64,000 nt of DNA from Paenibacillus lycopersici (lineage in GTDB: Bacteria; Bacillota; Bacilli; Paenibacillales; Paenibacillaceae). Location: contig NZ_CP048209.1 in NCBI RefSeq assembly GCF_010119935.1, forward strand, positions 1,855,501 to 1,919,500, given 5' to 3'. Under the pieces are notes generated by a model, which worked only from the letters and a program-made list of their open reading frames with translations, did not search any database and had not been told where the DNA came from. This document shows, in pieces, positions 23,403 to 34,213 of this stretch. The position numbers were made by a program, and so were the translations under genes. The stretch's first letter is position 1. The number at the start of each line of letters is the position of its first letter.

Positions 23403-23996
23403 ATGGCGGGCACGAAGAAGCCGATCGACCGCAGGGCGCAGATCGTGGAAGCGGCGGGCAAGTCGTTTGCCATGTTCGGCTATAAAGCGACGACGATGGA
23501 GCTGGTGTCCAAGATCGCTTCAGTCGGCAAAGGAACCATCTATACGTTCTTCGCGACGAAGGAAGAGCTGTTCAGAGAAATCATCGGCCAGCTGGCCCAG
23601 GAGCTGCGCGGCATCGCGGAGCAGACGATCGACCGCGACAGGCCCTTCTTCGATAACTTGTCGGCGGCGCTGCACGAGCTGCTGCTCTTCCGCGAGAAGC
23701 ATGAGCTGATCGTGAAGCTGGTGCAAGAAGTGCGAGACTTCGGCACGCCGATGGCGAAGGACGGCATCGACAAGCTGGAGCAGGCGATCGTCGCGCTGCT
23801 GGAGAAGGAGGTCGCCCTGGCGATCGACAAGGGCGAGCTTCGCAGCGCCGATCCCCGGCTGACGGCATTCATCATGCTGAAGCTCTACATCGCGTTAAGC
23901 TTGGAGTGGAGCAGCAAGCAGCAGATGCCATTGTCTAGGGAAGAAACGGCCGAATATTTCACCGCTCTCCTGCGGGACGGCATGGCGCGGCGATAG
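23403..23996 (+). CDS. TetR/AcrR-family repressor
   Basis: A 197-residue regulator. The N-terminal helix-turn-helix spans about residues 10-56 (IVEAAGKSFAMFGYKATTME, then VGKGTIYTFFATKEELF). The C-terminal part is helical and would hold the ligand pocket and dimer interface. An AAAGGAGG-like site precedes ATG 23403. A dyad operator lies upstream, and the next gene encodes a YhgE/Pip membrane protein with its own TGACC-type dyad, so a role in regulating that putative exporter is likely. In related loci such TetR genes sit next to YhgE genes. Confidence 0.9.
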   Translation: MAGTKKPIDRRAQIVEAAGKSFAMFGYKATTMELVSKIASVGKGTIYTFFATKEELFREIIGQLAQELRGIAEQTIDRDRPFFDNLSAALHELLLFREKHELIVKLVQEVRDFGTPMAKDGIDKLEQAIVALLEKEVALAIDKGELRSADPRLTAFIMLKLYIALSLEWSSKQQMPLSREETAEYFTALLRDGMARR

Positions 23997-24057
23997 GGCA
24001 AGGGCAGGGTAAGGGAAGCAGGGCAAGCAAGAAAAGACAAGGCGAGCTAGGAAAGAC

Positions 24058-24225
24058 ATGCAAGGAGAGGCAAGAAAGAAAAGCAAGGCAAGAAAAGCAA
24101 GAAAGAAAAGCAAGGCAAGAAAAGCAAGAAAGAAAAGCAAGGCAAGAAAAGCAAGAAAAGCAAGAAAAGCAAGAAAAGCAAGAAAAGCAAGAAAAGCAAG
24201 AAAAGACAAGGCAAGAAAGGCAAGA
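24058..24225. repeat. Purine-rich tandem repeat tract
   Basis: The + strand is almost only A and G with scattered C. About three units near 27 bp built from AAAGCAAGGCAAG and GAAAGAAAAGC are followed by about seven 10-bp units CAAGAAAAGC. It separates the TetR gene from the next promoter. Chance frames (Lys/Arg/Ala-rich, or Phe/Leu-rich on the other strand) are not credible genes. Confidence 0.85.
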
Positions 24226-24262
24226 AATGAGCGGCAGGCTGCTGCCTCTTTTTTTGCTCATG

Positions 24263-24289
24263 ATTGACCAAAAGTACGATATGGTCAAT
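24263..24289 (+). promoter_or_regulatory. Palindromic operator upstream of the YhgE/Pip gene
   Basis: ATTGACCA (24263-24270) and TGGTCAAT (24282-24289) form an 8-bp dyad with an 11-bp spacer. TTGACC may also act as a -35 box. It shares TGACC half-sites with the dyad before the TetR gene. Confidence 0.65.
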
Positions 24290-24320
24290 TGTTCGACAGA
24301 TTATTGGAGGTGCAAGACGC

Positions 24321-26339
24321 ATGCAAGGTTTTACTTTATTCGGCAAGGAGCTCGGCCGGATTGTCCGCAATCCGAAATTATTGATCCCGATCATCGGGAT
24401 TTTGTTCATCCCGATTATGTACAGCGGCATGCTGGTCGGCGCGTTCTGGGATCCGTACGGCAAGCTGGACCGGCTGCCCGTGGCGGTCGTCAACGCGGAC
24501 GCCGGCGCGGATTTCCAAGGGAAGCCGCTGACGGTCGGGGCCGACCTGGTCCAGGAGCTGAAGGCGAACCCGACGTTCAAATGGGCGTTCGTCGATGCGA
24601 AGCAGGCCGAGCAGGGGCTCAAGAACGGCGATTATTACTACGCCATCGAAATTCCGGCCGAGTTCTCGCAGCAAGCGACGACGCTGCTGGATAAGGAGCC
24701 GCATCCGGCGGCGCTGCGTTACGTAACGAACGACAGCGAGAACTTCCTGGCGGCGAAGATCGGCGCTTCCGCCATCGAGAAGCTGCAAACCGAGATTTCG
24801 CAGCAGGTGACCAAAGCCTACGCGGAGGCGGTATTCGGCAGCATCGGCGAAGCGGCCGACGGTTTCGCGCAAGCGAGCGACGGGGCTGGCAAGCTCGCCG
24901 CCGGCGCGAAGGACGCGGAGCAGGGCGCCGCGCAGCTCCGCGACAACGTCGCGAAGCTGGCAAGCAGCACGGAGCAGCTTGCCGGCGGGGTGGAGGCGCT
25001 GGATAGCGGCGCCGGCAAGCTGAAGGCCGGCACGGCCGCCGTCAGCGACGGCGCGGCGAAGCTGGCCGCCGGGCTCGGGCAGTTCGCCGCCGCCGGCGAA
25101 CGGCTCGGCGACGGGGCGGCCTCGGCCGCTTCGGCCGGCGCGAAGCTGGGCGAAGGGCTGGCATCGGCGCAGCAGGGCAGCGCCGATCTCGCCGGCGCGG
25201 CCGCGAAGCTGTCGGCGGCGCTGGACGCGTACGCCGCCGCGCAGCCGGACGCAGCGCAGGACAGCGCGCTGCAAGGGCTTGTCGGCGCCGCCCGCGCGGT
25301 AGCCGCGGGCGCAGCCGAGCTTTCCGGCGGCAGCGCGAAGCTGGCCGCCGGCGGCACGCAGCTGCAGCAGGGGCAGCGCGACCTGCTGCAAGGGCTCGAT
25401 GCGCTGCACGCGAAGCTCGCAGACGCAGCGAAGAGCGGCGCCGGTCTGGCCGCCGGCGCCAAGGACGCCGCGGCGGGCGCCGCGAAGCTGGCGGACGGCG
25501 CGGCCGCCGCGGGCCGCGGGGCGGCGCAGCTTGCGGGCGGTGCCGGCAAGCTGGCCAGCGGCTCCGCCGCGCTGGCGAGCGGCGCGTCGCAGCTCGCCGG
25601 CGGCTCGGCCGAGCTGTCGGGCAAGCTCGGCGACGCCGCAGGCAAGACGGCGGGCGTCACCGGAACCGACGCCCTGTACGACATGTTCGCGAATCCCGTC
25701 CATGTCGAGGAGCGCAAGCTGACGAACGTGCCGAACTACGGCACGGGCTTCGCCCCGTATGCCTTGTCCCTCGGCCTGTTCGTCGGCGCGCTGCTCTCGA
25801 CCATGGTCGTGCCGATGCGCGAGACCGGCACGAAGCCGCGCTCCGGCTGGAGCTGGTTCGTCAGCAAGGCGCTGCTCTTCGCCGGCGTCGGCGTCGTGCA
25901 GGCGTTGATCGCCGACGCGATCCTGCTGTACGGCATCGGCATGCACGCCAATCATCTCGGCGCCTTCGTCGGCATGTCCGTCTTGACGAGCGTCGCGTTC
26001 ATGATGATCATTCAGTTCCTCGTCACGCTGCTGGATCAGCCGGGACGGTTCGTGTCCGTCATGCTGCTGATCCTGCAGCTGACCGGCAGCGCGGGCACGT
26101 ACCCGCCGGAGCTGGTGCCGGCCTGGCTGCAGCACATCGGGCAGTGGCTGCCGATGACGTACGCCATCCGCTCATTCCGCGAAATCTTGACCGGCAACGA
26201 GCTGGAGACGACCGGCGGCAGCGCCGTATTCCTGGCAGTCGTCGCGATTCTGTTCGCGGTCTTGTCGCTCATCGTCTTTACGGTCATCCACCGCAAGGAA
26301 CGGCGCCAGACAGGCGCACCGGCGGAACTGGCAATATAA
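24321..26339 (+). CDS. YhgE/Pip-domain membrane protein, ABC-2 type
   Basis: A 672-residue protein. A first membrane helix near residues 20-45 (LLIPIIGILFIPIMYSGM) is followed by the YhgE extracellular domain, then about 280 residues of Ala/Gly/Lys heptad-like repeats (AAGAKDAEQGAAQLRDNV style), and a C-terminal ABC-2-like membrane block of five to six helices (FAPYALSLGLFVGALLSTMV onward). Pip relatives act as phage receptor, and YhgE-type proteins are linked to export of secreted factors. TTGGAGGTG precedes ATG 24321. The Ala-rich GC-rich repeat makes long shadow ORFs on both strands. Confidence 0.88.
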   Translation: MQGFTLFGKELGRIVRNPKLLIPIIGILFIPIMYSGMLVGAFWDPYGKLDRLPVAVVNADAGADFQGKPLTVGADLVQELKANPTFKWAFVDAKQAEQGLKNGDYYYAIEIPAEFSQQATTLLDKEPHPAALRYVTNDSENFLAAKIGASAIEKLQTEISQQVTKAYAEAVFGSIGEAADGFAQASDGAGKLAAGAKDAEQGAAQLRDNVAKLASSTEQLAGGVEALDSGAGKLKAGTAAVSDGAAKLAAGLGQFAAAGERLGDGAASAASAGAKLGEGLASAQQGSADLAGAAAKLSAALDAYAAAQPDAAQDSALQGLVGAARAVAAGAAELSGGSAKLAAGGTQLQQGQRDLLQGLDALHAKLADAAKSGAGLAAGAKDAAAGAAKLADGAAAAGRGAAQLAGGAGKLASGSAALASGASQLAGGSAELSGKLGDAAGKTAGVTGTDALYDMFANPVHVEERKLTNVPNYGTGFAPYALSLGLFVGALLSTMVVPMRETGTKPRSGWSWFVSKALLFAGVGVVQALIADAILLYGIGMHANHLGAFVGMSVLTSVAFMMIIQFLVTLLDQPGRFVSVMLLILQLTGSAGTYPPELVPAWLQHIGQWLPMTYAIRSFREILTGNELETTGGSAVFLAVVAILFAVLSLIVFTVIHRKERRQTGAPAELAI

Positions 26340-26473
26340 TGAAGTAACAGGCTTAAGCGGCCGGTAGCAAAGGGGATAGCTCTTCCTTGCGAACCCTGGG
26401 CAGGAACCCGGACTGGGACGTGAGTCGGCAGAATCGCCGCCCCGGCCGGCCGCAACAGCCGCAAAGCCGCGCC

Positions 26474-26526
26474 AAAAAGGCGGAATCCCCGGAACAGCAT
26501 ACGCTGTCCGGCGGATTCCGCCTTTT
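26474..26526. terminator. Bidirectional terminator between convergent genes
   Basis: AAAAAGGCGGAATCC pairs with GGATTCCGCCTTTT across an inner CGGAACAGC / GCTGTCCG stem. A-run and T-run on the two sides suit termination of both the YhgE and the SGNH hydrolase transcripts. Confidence 0.85.
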
Positions 26527-26572
26527 CTGTCTGGCAACAAGCGCCGTGCGAAGCGCAGCGCCATCCCGATCA

Positions 26573-28012
26573 TTACGAATTAATAAACACCGTCAAGATC
26601 GGCTTCCGGTAATCCACCTGGTACCCGAGCCCTTTCGACAGCGCGGCAAGCGGCAGGTACGTCAGCGAATTGCCGCCCGACTGCTGCAGATAGGCCGGCG
26701 TCTCGAGCGGTACGGTCTGGCCGTTCACGACCATCGTATGCGCGCCGATCGTGAAGGCGACCTTCTTGCCGCCGGAGGCGATGGTCGCCGTCCGCGTCTT
26801 GCCGTCCCAGCTCAGCGTCGCGTGCAGCGCATTGGCGACGTCGCGCATCGGCAGGAACGTCGTATTGTTCTTCAGCACGGGCGGATTGCCGCCCGTCAAG
26901 TCCGTACCGTTCACGACGACGCGCAGCGGAGCGCCGGCGGCCATCGCGGCCGGATCGCGGTAGGCGCCCCAGATGCCTTGCGCGAACGCGCGGCCCATCA
27001 GCTCGTAGCCTTGCGAATTCGGATGAATGTCGCCTTTGGCGATCGACGTATAACTGAGCTCCTTGCCCAAGAACGGCGCCGCCACGTCGACGGTTCGGAC
27101 ATCATAGCCTTCCTTCGTCAGCTTGGCGGCCAGCTCCTCGTCCATTCCCTTCAGCTTGTTCACGGTTCCGGTCAGAATATCGTACTGCGACGGCGTAACC
27201 GCCTTGATGAAAGCGGTCGGCGCAGGAACGGGAAGATACTGGTCCGCGTAGACGATCGTCGCTTTCGGGTTGAGACTGAGCACCGCGCGGATCGACGATT
27301 CCAGCTGCGGAATATAGTCCGTCAGCATCGCGTCGAGCTTCGTCTGCAGCTCGTCGTCCGACAAGCCTTTCGACCGGATGTCGTCGAAGATCGGAATGAA
27401 ATCGTTCCCGCCGATCGTCAGCGTCACCAGATCGGCTTTCTTCAGATCGTCCGCGAGCGCGGCCGACTTGCCGACGACCGCCGCATTATAATTGTAAGCC
27501 GAAGGATCCAAGCCGTCCTTCGTCAAATTCGGCTGCAATTGTTCCTGCGTGACGCTCGCGCCCTCGACGGCCGCTTTCAGGAAGCCGTTCAGTCCCGGCG
27601 TCCGGAGCGCGAGGATGCCGTAGTTCTTCATATCGGCGCGCCCGTGGTACAATGCCTGCTCGAACACCCGGTCGGCGTAGCCGTAGGCTACGGAGGACAG
27701 GTTCATCCCGTTCTCGTATCCGACCGTCAGCGAATCGCCGATCGCGACGATGTGAAGCGGTTCGCCGGCTGCCGCCTTCGGCGCGACCGGCGCCGCCGCG
27801 TATTGCCGGACTGCCGCGGTTGCCGCGACCGGCGACGGCGCGCCGTTCAAGCTTGCCGCCTGCATGGCCGCCGCATGCCCGGCCGGGCTCCCGGCATTCG
27901 TCGCCGGATCACCTTCTGCGAAGGCGGCCCCCGTACCTAGCGCAGCGACCGTCAACGCGGCCGCCGTCAATATTGCCGCTCCGTTCTTGGACTTCATTAG
28001 CGTACGCAACAC
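26573..28012 (-). CDS. Secreted SGNH/GDSL hydrolase with C-terminal stalk domain
   Basis: A 479-residue exported protein. GTG 28012 is chosen because AAGGAG lies ten bases upstream. The signal peptide spans about residues 6-32 (AAILTAAALTVAALGTGAAFA). The SGNH hydrolase domain (about 85-350) has block I GDSLTVGYENG, block III TIGGNDF and block V DIHPNSQGY with catalytic Asp and His. A copper amine oxidase N-terminal-like (stalk) domain fills the last 115 residues (TTFLPMRDVANALHATLSW, TYLPLAALSKGLGYQV), common in Paenibacillus surface proteins. Likely an esterase or lipase outside the cell; substrate unknown. Confidence 0.9.
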   Translation of the reverse strand: MLRTLMKSKNGAAILTAAALTVAALGTGAAFAEGDPATNAGSPAGHAAAMQAASLNGAPSPVAATAAVRQYAAAPVAPKAAAGEPLHIVAIGDSLTVGYENGMNLSSVAYGYADRVFEQALYHGRADMKNYGILALRTPGLNGFLKAAVEGASVTQEQLQPNLTKDGLDPSAYNYNAAVVGKSAALADDLKKADLVTLTIGGNDFIPIFDDIRSKGLSDDELQTKLDAMLTDYIPQLESSIRAVLSLNPKATIVYADQYLPVPAPTAFIKAVTPSQYDILTGTVNKLKGMDEELAAKLTKEGYDVRTVDVAAPFLGKELSYTSIAKGDIHPNSQGYELMGRAFAQGIWGAYRDPAAMAAGAPLRVVVNGTDLTGGNPPVLKNNTTFLPMRDVANALHATLSWDGKTRTATIASGGKKVAFTIGAHTMVVNGQTVPLETPAYLQQSGGNSLTYLPLAALSKGLGYQVDYRKPILTVFINS

Positions 28013-28136
28013 ATGAACCACTCTCCTTGGATAATTAGCGCCTAAATGAAAAGAATTATACAAAAAGTGCAAATTATGTTCGCCTGTGCAAGGCGATTTG
28101 TTAAAGAAGTCTTATCACTTTTTGCAAAAGAATAAA

Positions 28137-28165
28137 TTGATATCGATATAGGGTGATGATACAAT
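28137..28165 (+). promoter_or_regulatory. Candidate sigma-A promoter upstream of gltB
   Basis: TTGATA (28137-28142) and TACAAT (28160-28165) are spaced by 17 bp, with an extended TG before the -10. The start would lie about 335 bp before gltB. The 28170-28506 leader holds no gene; a known riboswitch was not recognised. Confidence 0.6.
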
Positions 28166-28506
28166 CATGAAATAAAGAAATGCAGCGAGACCTGTCCGTA
28201 GCCGCAAGGATGCTGATAATAACGGCATTTTTAACCAGCCGCCGCCCAGCGTCTTTTTTTGAAGAACGTCTTGAAAGTCGATCGGAAGGATTTTCATGCC
28301 TGCCTCTATTTTAAGTCAATCGGAACAAGAAGTGAAGTCGGATATCTGTAAAAAAATCCAACCCTCATACCGATCGCCGGAAGGCGGTCGTCGATGATCC
28401 GGCATCCACTGACGGCGGCTTGGCGAGAGGGAAGGGCACGGACGCCGAAGTCGGGTCGGGCACAACATGGTTATTACAAAATTTCTTATAGAAGGGTTGC
28501 ATCCGA

Positions 28507-31500
28507 ATGAATGAGAACCGTTTAGGATTGCCGCCGAAGCAGGGCCTGTATGACCCGCAGCACGAGAAGGACGCCTGCGGCATGGGTTTTGTGGCTAATA
28601 TCAAGGGATTGAAATCGCACGCGATCATTCAGCAGGCGCTGACGGTGCTCGAGAACATGGAGCATCGCGGCGGCCAAGGCAGCGAGCCGAACACGGGGGA
28701 CGGAGCGGGTATCCTGCTGCAAATCCCGCATGCGTTCTTCGCCCGCGAGCTGAAGGGACAGGGTATCGAGCTGCCGGCCGGCGGCGATTATGCCGTAGGC
28801 ATGCTGTTCCTGTCGCAGGACGAGAGCGTGCGGAGCAAGCACGAGCGCGAATTGGAAGCGATCATCCGCGAGGAAGGCCAGACGCTGATCGGCTGGCGCA
28901 CCGTTCCGACGAACGACGAGAAGCTCGGCCATTCCGCGAAGACGGTTAAGCCGTTCGTTCGCCAGGTGTTCATCGGCAGAGAGGCGTCGCTTCAGGATGA
29001 GCTGGCGTTCGAGCGCAAGATCTACGTGATCCGCAAGCGCGCGGAGCTGGCGATCCGCTATTCCGGCATGGAAGGCGCGGACAGCTTCTATTTCTCCAGC
29101 TTCTCGAGCAAGAAAATCGTGTACAAGGGGATGCTGACGACCGAGCAGGTTCGTTCTTTCTACACAGAGTTGAACGACGAAGCGATGGAAACGGCGATTG
29201 CCCTCGTTCACTCCCGGTTCTCGACGAATACGTTCCCGAGCTGGGAACGCGCGCATCCGTACCGCTACCTGATTCACAACGGCGAGATCAACACGCTGCG
29301 CGGCAACGTCAACTGGATGCATGCCCGTCAAACGCTGTTCGCATCGGAATTGTTCGGCGCCGATTTGGACAAAATCAAGCCGATTATCAATCCGGACGGC
29401 TCCGACACGGCGATGTTCGACAACACGCTGGAATTCCTGTACCTGTCCGGCCGTTCGCTCCCGCACGCCGCCATGATGATGGTGCCTGAACCATGGGCCA
29501 ACCATGAAGGCATGAGCGACGAGAAGAAAGCTTTCTACGAATATCACAGCTGCTTGATGGAGCCGTGGGACGGACCTGCCGCGATGGCGTTCACCGACGG
29601 TACCCAGATCGGCGCGATCCTCGACCGGAACGGCCTTCGTCCCGCACGTTATTATGTAACCAAAGACGACGTCATCATTCTCGGCTCCGAGGCGGGCACC
29701 GTGCACGTCGATCCGGAGAACGTCGTCTACAAGGACCGCTTGCGTCCGGGACGCATGCTGCTTGTCGATACTAGGGAAGGCCGCATTGTCTCCGACGAAG
29801 AAGTGAAGGCGCAGATCGCGGCGGAGCATCCGTACCGCGAATGGCTGGATGAGCATCTGGTCGGCCTCGACGAGCTGCCGGACGCGCCGGAACTGCCGGA
29901 ACCGGACCACGAGACGGTTCAGCAGCGCCAGCAGGCTTTCGGCTACACGTTCGAAGACTTGCGCAAAGTGCTCGAGCCGATGGCCGGCAGCGGGGTAGAG
30001 CCGATCGCATCCATGGGCTACGACGCGCCGCTGGCGATTCTGTCGGAACGTCCGCAGCGCCTGTTCAACTATTTCAAGCAAATGTTCGCGCAAGTGACGA
30101 ACCCGCCGATCGACGCGATTCGCGAAGAGATCATCACGGCGACGGGAACGACGCTCGGACCCGAGCGCAACCTGCTCAATCCGGAGCCGGAGAGCGCGCG
30201 CCAGATTCGCCTCGCGACGCCGGTGCTGTCGAACGAAGATTTCGCGAAGCTGCGCCATGTGCGCCGTCCCGGCTTCAAATCGATCACGCTCCCGACGCTG
30301 TTCGTTGCGGCCGACGGCGTGGAAGGCCTGCGTTTCGCCCTGAAGCAAATGTGCGAAGCGGCCGACCGCGTAATCGGCAAAGGCCATAACGTGCTGATCC
30401 TGTCCGACCGCGGCGTGGATCTCGAGAATGCGGCGATTCCGTCGCTGCTGGCCGTCTCGGCCCTGCATCACCATCTCATTCGCGAAGGCACGCGGACAAG
30501 AGTCAGCATCCTGCTGGAATCCGGCGAGCCGCGCGAGGTGCATCATTTTGCCTTGCTGCTCGGCTACGGCGTGAGCGCGGTCAACCCGTACCTCGCGTTC
30601 GAGACGCTCGACGATATGATCAGCCAAGGCATGCTGAGGGGCGTCACGCATGATAAAGCGATCAAGAACTTCATTAAAGCCGCGACCAAGGGCGTCGTGA
30701 AGATTCTGTCCAAGATGGGCATCTCGACGATTCAATCATACCGCGGCGCGCAAATTTTCGAAGCGGTCGGCTTGAATCAGGAAGTCGTGGACCAGTACTT
30801 CACCTGGACGGAGACGCGCATCGGCGGCATCGGCCTCGACGTGATCGCGGAAGAGACGCTTAAGCATCATCACCGCGCGTTCTCCGAGCAGGAAGGCCGC
30901 GACAAGGAACTCGATTCCGGCGGCGAATACCAATGGCGCAAGGACGGCGAAGACCATCTGTTCAGCCCGCAGACGATCCATACGCTGCAGATGGCTTCCC
31001 GCGCCAACGACTACAAGCTGTACAAGAAGTTCTCGACGCTCGTTCAGGGCGAAGACAAGAAGCATATGACGCTTCGCTCGCTGATCGACTTCGATTATAC
31101 GGCGGAACCCGTGCCGCTCGACGAAGTGGAATCCGTGGAATCCATCGTCAAGCGCTTCAAGACGGGCGCCATGTCCTACGGCTCCATCTCGAAGGAAGCG
31201 CATGAAGCGCTGGCCATCGCGATGAACCGCATCGGCGGACGCTCCAACACGGGCGAAGGCGGCGAAGATCCGGCGCGCTTCATTCCGGACGCGAACGGCG
31301 ACTCCCGCCGCAGCGCGATCAAGCAGGTCGCTTCGGGCCGCTTCGGCGTCACGAGCAACTACCTGGTCAACGCCGACGAGATTCAAATCAAGATGGCGCA
31401 GGGCGCGAAACCGGGCGAAGGCGGCCAGCTGCCGGGACGTAAAGTCTACCCATGGGTAGCGGAAGTCCGCGGCTCCACGCCGGGCGTCGGTCTGATCTCG

Positions 31501-33111
31501 CCTCCGCCGCATCACGATATCTATTCGATCGAGGACTTGGCCGAGCTGATCCACGATCTGAAGAACGCGAACCCGCGCGCGCGCATCAACGTCAAGCTCG
31601 TATCCGAAGCCGGCGTCGGCACGATCGCGGCAGGCGTTGCCAAGGGCCGCGCGGACGTGATCCTCGTCAGCGGCTATGACGGCGGCACGGGCGCATCGCC
31701 GCTGGCATCGCTCCGCCATGCGGGCATGCCGTGGGAGATCGGCCTGGCCGAGACGCATCAGACGCTGATGCTGAACAACCTGCGCGACCGCGTCGTCGTG
31801 GAGACGGACGGCAAAATCATGAACGGCCGCGACCTTGCGATCGCGACCTTGCTCGGCGCGGAAGAATACGGCTTCTCGACGGCTCCGCTCGTCGTGCTGG
31901 GCTGCGTCATGATGCGCGTCTGCCAGCTGGATACGTGTCCGGTCGGCGTGGCGACGCAGAATCCGGAGCTGCGCCAGAAGTTCATGGGCGACCCGGCTCA
32001 TGTCGCGAACTACATGCTGTTCGTGGCGCAAGAGTTCCGCGAATTCATGGCGGCGCTCGGTTTCCGCACCGTCAACGAAATGGTCGGCCGCGTAGACCGT
32101 CTGCAGACGAAGGATCTGATCGAGCACTACAAGCTGAAAGGCATCGATCTGCGTCCGCTGCTGCACCAAATGGAGCTGCCTCAGGATGCCGCCCGTTACA
32201 ACACGCAGCAGCAGGATCATAAATTGGATGAATCGCTCGACATGCAGCAGCTGCTGACGCTTGCGCAGCCGGCGATCGAGGCCGGCGAGCAAGTGCGCGC
32301 GACGCTGCCGATCACGAACATCAACCGCGTCGTCGGCACGATCGTGGGCAGCGAAGTGACCCGCAAGTACGGCGCGGCGGGACTGCCGGAGGATACGATC
32401 TCGTTCCACTTCGTCGGCACGGGCGGCCAGAGCTTCGGCGCCTTCATTCCGAAGGGCATCACGCTCTCGCTGGAAGGCGACTCCAACGACTATGTCGGCA
32501 AAGGGCTGTCCGGCGGCAAGATCATCGTCGCTCCGTCGCCGAAGTCGACCTTCAAGTCGAACGAGAACGTCATTATCGGCAACACGGCGTTCTACGGCGC
32601 AACGAACGGCGAAGCGTACGTCAGCGGCATCGCGGGCGAGCGTTTCGCGGTACGCAACTCCGGCGCCAAAGTCGTCGTCGAAGGCGTAGGCGATCACGGC
32701 TGCGAGTACATGACGGGCGGACGCGTCGCCATCCTCGGCGGCACCGGACGCAACTTCGCGGCAGGCATGTCCGGCGGCGTGGCGTACGTCCTGGACGAAG
32801 CTGGCGACTTCTACAAGCACTGCAACATCGAGATGGTCCTTCTGGAGCGTGTTGAAGACGCGCGCGACGCAGAAGAGCTGCACGGCATGATCAAGCGCCA
32901 CGTGGCCTACACGGGCAGCGAGATCGGCGACCGCCTGCTGTCCGATTGGGAGACGTCCTTGACGAAGTTCATTAAAGTCATTCCGAAGGATTACAAGCGG
33001 ATGCTCGAACAGATCGAACGGATGGAGCAATCCGGCCTAGCCGGCGAAGAAGCGCTTCTCGCCGCCTTCGAGTCGAACATGAAAGAGCTCGCCCGCGTAG
33101 GCGGCAACTAA
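28507..33111 (+). CDS. gltB: Glutamate synthase large subunit
   Basis: A 1534-residue GOGAT large subunit, normal length. The N-terminal glutaminase domain matures to expose Cys24 in DACGMGF. Next come the central domain, the FMN-binding synthase domain with [13 protein letters not shown] (about residues 913-925) and [10 protein letters not shown], the 3Fe-4S cysteines in [16 protein letters not shown] (about 1132-1147, spacing C-x5-C-x4-C), and the C-terminal GXGXG domain. It makes two glutamate from glutamine and 2-oxoglutarate, with the small subunit supplying electrons. No gltD follows in this window. AAGGG lies 12 bases before ATG 28507, a rather weak site. Confidence 0.97.
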   Translation: MNENRLGLPPKQGLYDPQHEKDACGMGFVANIKGLKSHAIIQQALTVLENMEHRGGQGSEPNTGDGAGILLQIPHAFFARELKGQGIELPAGGDYAVGMLFLSQDESVRSKHERELEAIIREEGQTLIGWRTVPTNDEKLGHSAKTVKPFVRQVFIGREASLQDELAFERKIYVIRKRAELAIRYSGMEGADSFYFSSFSSKKIVYKGMLTTEQVRSFYTELNDEAMETAIALVHSRFSTNTFPSWERAHPYRYLIHNGEINTLRGNVNWMHARQTLFASELFGADLDKIKPIINPDGSDTAMFDNTLEFLYLSGRSLPHAAMMMVPEPWANHEGMSDEKKAFYEYHSCLMEPWDGPAAMAFTDGTQIGAILDRNGLRPARYYVTKDDVIILGSEAGTVHVDPENVVYKDRLRPGRMLLVDTREGRIVSDEEVKAQIAAEHPYREWLDEHLVGLDELPDAPELPEPDHETVQQRQQAFGYTFEDLRKVLEPMAGSGVEPIASMGYDAPLAILSERPQRLFNYFKQMFAQVTNPPIDAIREEIITATGTTLGPERNLLNPEPESARQIRLATPVLSNEDFAKLRHVRRPGFKSITLPTLFVAADGVEGLRFALKQMCEAADRVIGKGHNVLILSDRGVDLENAAIPSLLAVSALHHHLIREGTRTRVSILLESGEPREVHHFALLLGYGVSAVNPYLAFETLDDMISQGMLRGVTHDKAIKNFIKAATKGVVKILSKMGISTIQSYRGAQIFEAVGLNQEVVDQYFTWTETRIGGIGLDVIAEETLKHHHRAFSEQEGRDKELDSGGEYQWRKDGEDHLFSPQTIHTLQMASRANDYKLYKKFSTLVQGEDKKHMTLRSLIDFDYTAEPVPLDEVESVESIVKRFKTGAMSYGSISKEAHEALAIAMNRIGGRSNTGEGGEDPARFIPDANGDSRRSAIKQVASGRFGVTSNYLVNADEIQIKMAQGAKPGEGGQLPGRKVYPWVAEVRGSTPGVGLISPPPHHDIYSIEDLAELIHDLKNANPRARINVKLVSEAGVGTIAAGVAKGRADVILVSGYDGGTGASPLASLRHAGMPWEIGLAETHQTLMLNNLRDRVVVETDGKIMNGRDLAIATLLGAEEYGFSTAPLVVLGCVMMRVCQLDTCPVGVATQNPELRQKFMGDPAHVANYMLFVAQEFREFMAALGFRTVNEMVGRVDRLQTKDLIEHYKLKGIDLRPLLHQMELPQDAARYNTQQQDHKLDESLDMQQLLTLAQPAIEAGEQVRATLPITNINRVVGTIVGSEVTRKYGAAGLPEDTISFHFVGTGGQSFGAFIPKGITLSLEGDSNDYVGKGLSGGKIIVAPSPKSTFKSNENVIIGNTAFYGATNGEAYVSGIAGERFAVRNSGAKVVVEGVGDHGCEYMTGGRVAILGGTGRNFAAGMSGGVAYVLDEAGDFYKHCNIEMVLLERVEDARDAEELHGMIKRHVAYTGSEIGDRLLSDWETSLTKFIKVIPKDYKRMLEQIERMEQSGLAGEEALLAAFESNMKELARVGGN

Positions 33112-33135
33112 TCGCATACGAAACGCAAGATACCG

Positions 33136-33171
33136 AAGCCGGCAGTGATTCCATCACTGCCGGCTTTTTTT
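33136..33171 (+). terminator. Terminator after gltB
   Basis: AAGCCGGCAGTGA pairs with TCACTGCCGGCTT, followed by a T-run to 33171. A strong terminator 25 bp after the stop means gltB is transcribed alone here. Confidence 0.92.
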
Positions 33172-33363
33172 ATAGGTCCAATTGTGAGAAAAGTATTAGG
33201 ATCGCTAACAGATGCATATAAAACGACAAAATAAGTCCTTAATTGTGAGCTGTGAGTCACATCCTTCGACAACATTTTTGGATAAGACTGGATATAATGG
33301 GAGTACAGACAAGACGGGTCAATGCCTGAATAGAAACGAGAAGGATAAAGGGAGAGGTTCAAA

Positions 33364-33561
33364 GTGTCATTTGTTCAATTGAGAAGCGGAATGCGGAGGA
33401 GTAGGAGCCGGAGTATGACAATGAGGCGCGATCATGGCAATGATGGAAGCACAGCTTCCCAGACGGTGGAATTGGATGTACTGGACATTCTGGAGCAGCT
33501 TGGCATTGATCGTACGAATTGGCCGGATGACCTGCCGCCCTTGCAAGGTAAGCAATCATAA
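33364..33561 (+). CDS. Small basic/acidic protein of unknown function (65 aa)
   Basis: The start GTG 33364 follows AAAGGGAGAGG. The 65-residue product has a basic N-terminal third (RSGMRRSRSRSMTMRRD) and an acidic C-terminal part (VELDVLDILEQLGIDRTNWPDD), with no Cys and no membrane segment. A TATAAT box lies at 33293-33298 and a good terminator follows at 33595-33633, so it looks like a single-gene unit. I do not recognise a family; it may be a small sporulation or stress protein, which is only a guess. Confidence 0.6.
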   Translation: MSFVQLRSGMRRSRSRSMTMRRDHGNDGSTASQTVELDVLDILEQLGIDRTNWPDDLPPLQGKQS

Positions 33562-33594
33562 GTAGTCTGCCGCATACATAATCATAAGCATGAT

Positions 33595-33633
33595 AAAAAA
33601 AACCATGGCCGGCTTCGAGCGGCTATGGTTTTT
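33595..33633. terminator. Bidirectional terminator
   Basis: AAAAACCATGGCCG and CGGCTATGGTTTTT form a stem with A and T runs on both sides. It lies after the small 65-residue gene and downstream of the convergent XRE regulator. Confidence 0.82.
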
Positions 33634-33710
33634 AACATGTATAAGCATAGGTTCGGCGAAGATGAAGGAAGGAGGCGGAAGCCGATAACGTCATTGCTTC
33701 TTCGCACGGG

Positions 33711-34079
33711 TTACTTCATGTTCCGAGCGGCGCGAACGAAAGCGATGAAATTACGCGCTTCCTCTGGCGATAATTTAACGCCATCTATAGTTAAATCGAA
33801 TTTGTGAAGGATTTCTTCTTCGGAGAGCTCCAATTGATCGACGAATTCTCGAACGGGCTCATCCAAATTCATATGAGGAATAGCGGTTCGTCCGACTAGA
33901 TAGTCGACGGACACGTTGAACAAATCGGCGAACTTCGACAACGTCTCCGAGTCCGGTTCGCGACGGTTTTTCTCGTAATGGGACAGCGCCGCACGCGAAA
34001 TGCCAAGCAATCCGGCGGTCTGTTCCTGAGTCCAACCCCGATCTTCCCTCAGTTTAAAAATGATATTCCCAATGTTCAT
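33711..34079 (-). CDS. XRE-family regulator, candidate controller of the exopolysaccharide locus
   Basis: A 122-residue protein. The helix-turn-helix covers about residues 5-62 (LREDRGWTQEQTAGLLGISR, ALSHYEKNRREPDSETLSKF, FNVSVDYLVGR), typical of Cro/C1-type repressors. The C-terminal part has an acidic dimerisation-like segment (DQLELSEEEILHKFD). A strong AGGAGGAG site precedes the start. It is divergent from the exopolysaccharide genes. Two copies of the GATAC-N5-GTATC dyad lie in the 300-bp spacer, so autoregulation and control of the locus are likely, though not shown. Confidence 0.88.
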   Translation of the reverse strand: MNIGNIIFKLREDRGWTQEQTAGLLGISRAALSHYEKNRREPDSETLSKFADLFNVSVDYLVGRTAIPHMNLDEPVREFVDQLELSEEEILHKFDLTIDGVKLSPEEARNFIAFVRAARNMK

Positions 34080-34213
34080 ATTTCTCCTCCTAACTAGCTA
34101 TAACTCCATATTATAACGAAATGCTTCCAAATGCATTGGATGAAACAAAATGTCGCAATATTCGTTTGAAAAAAAATGTATAGCTGAAGTAACCATCTCG
34201 TTGTCAATGAAAT

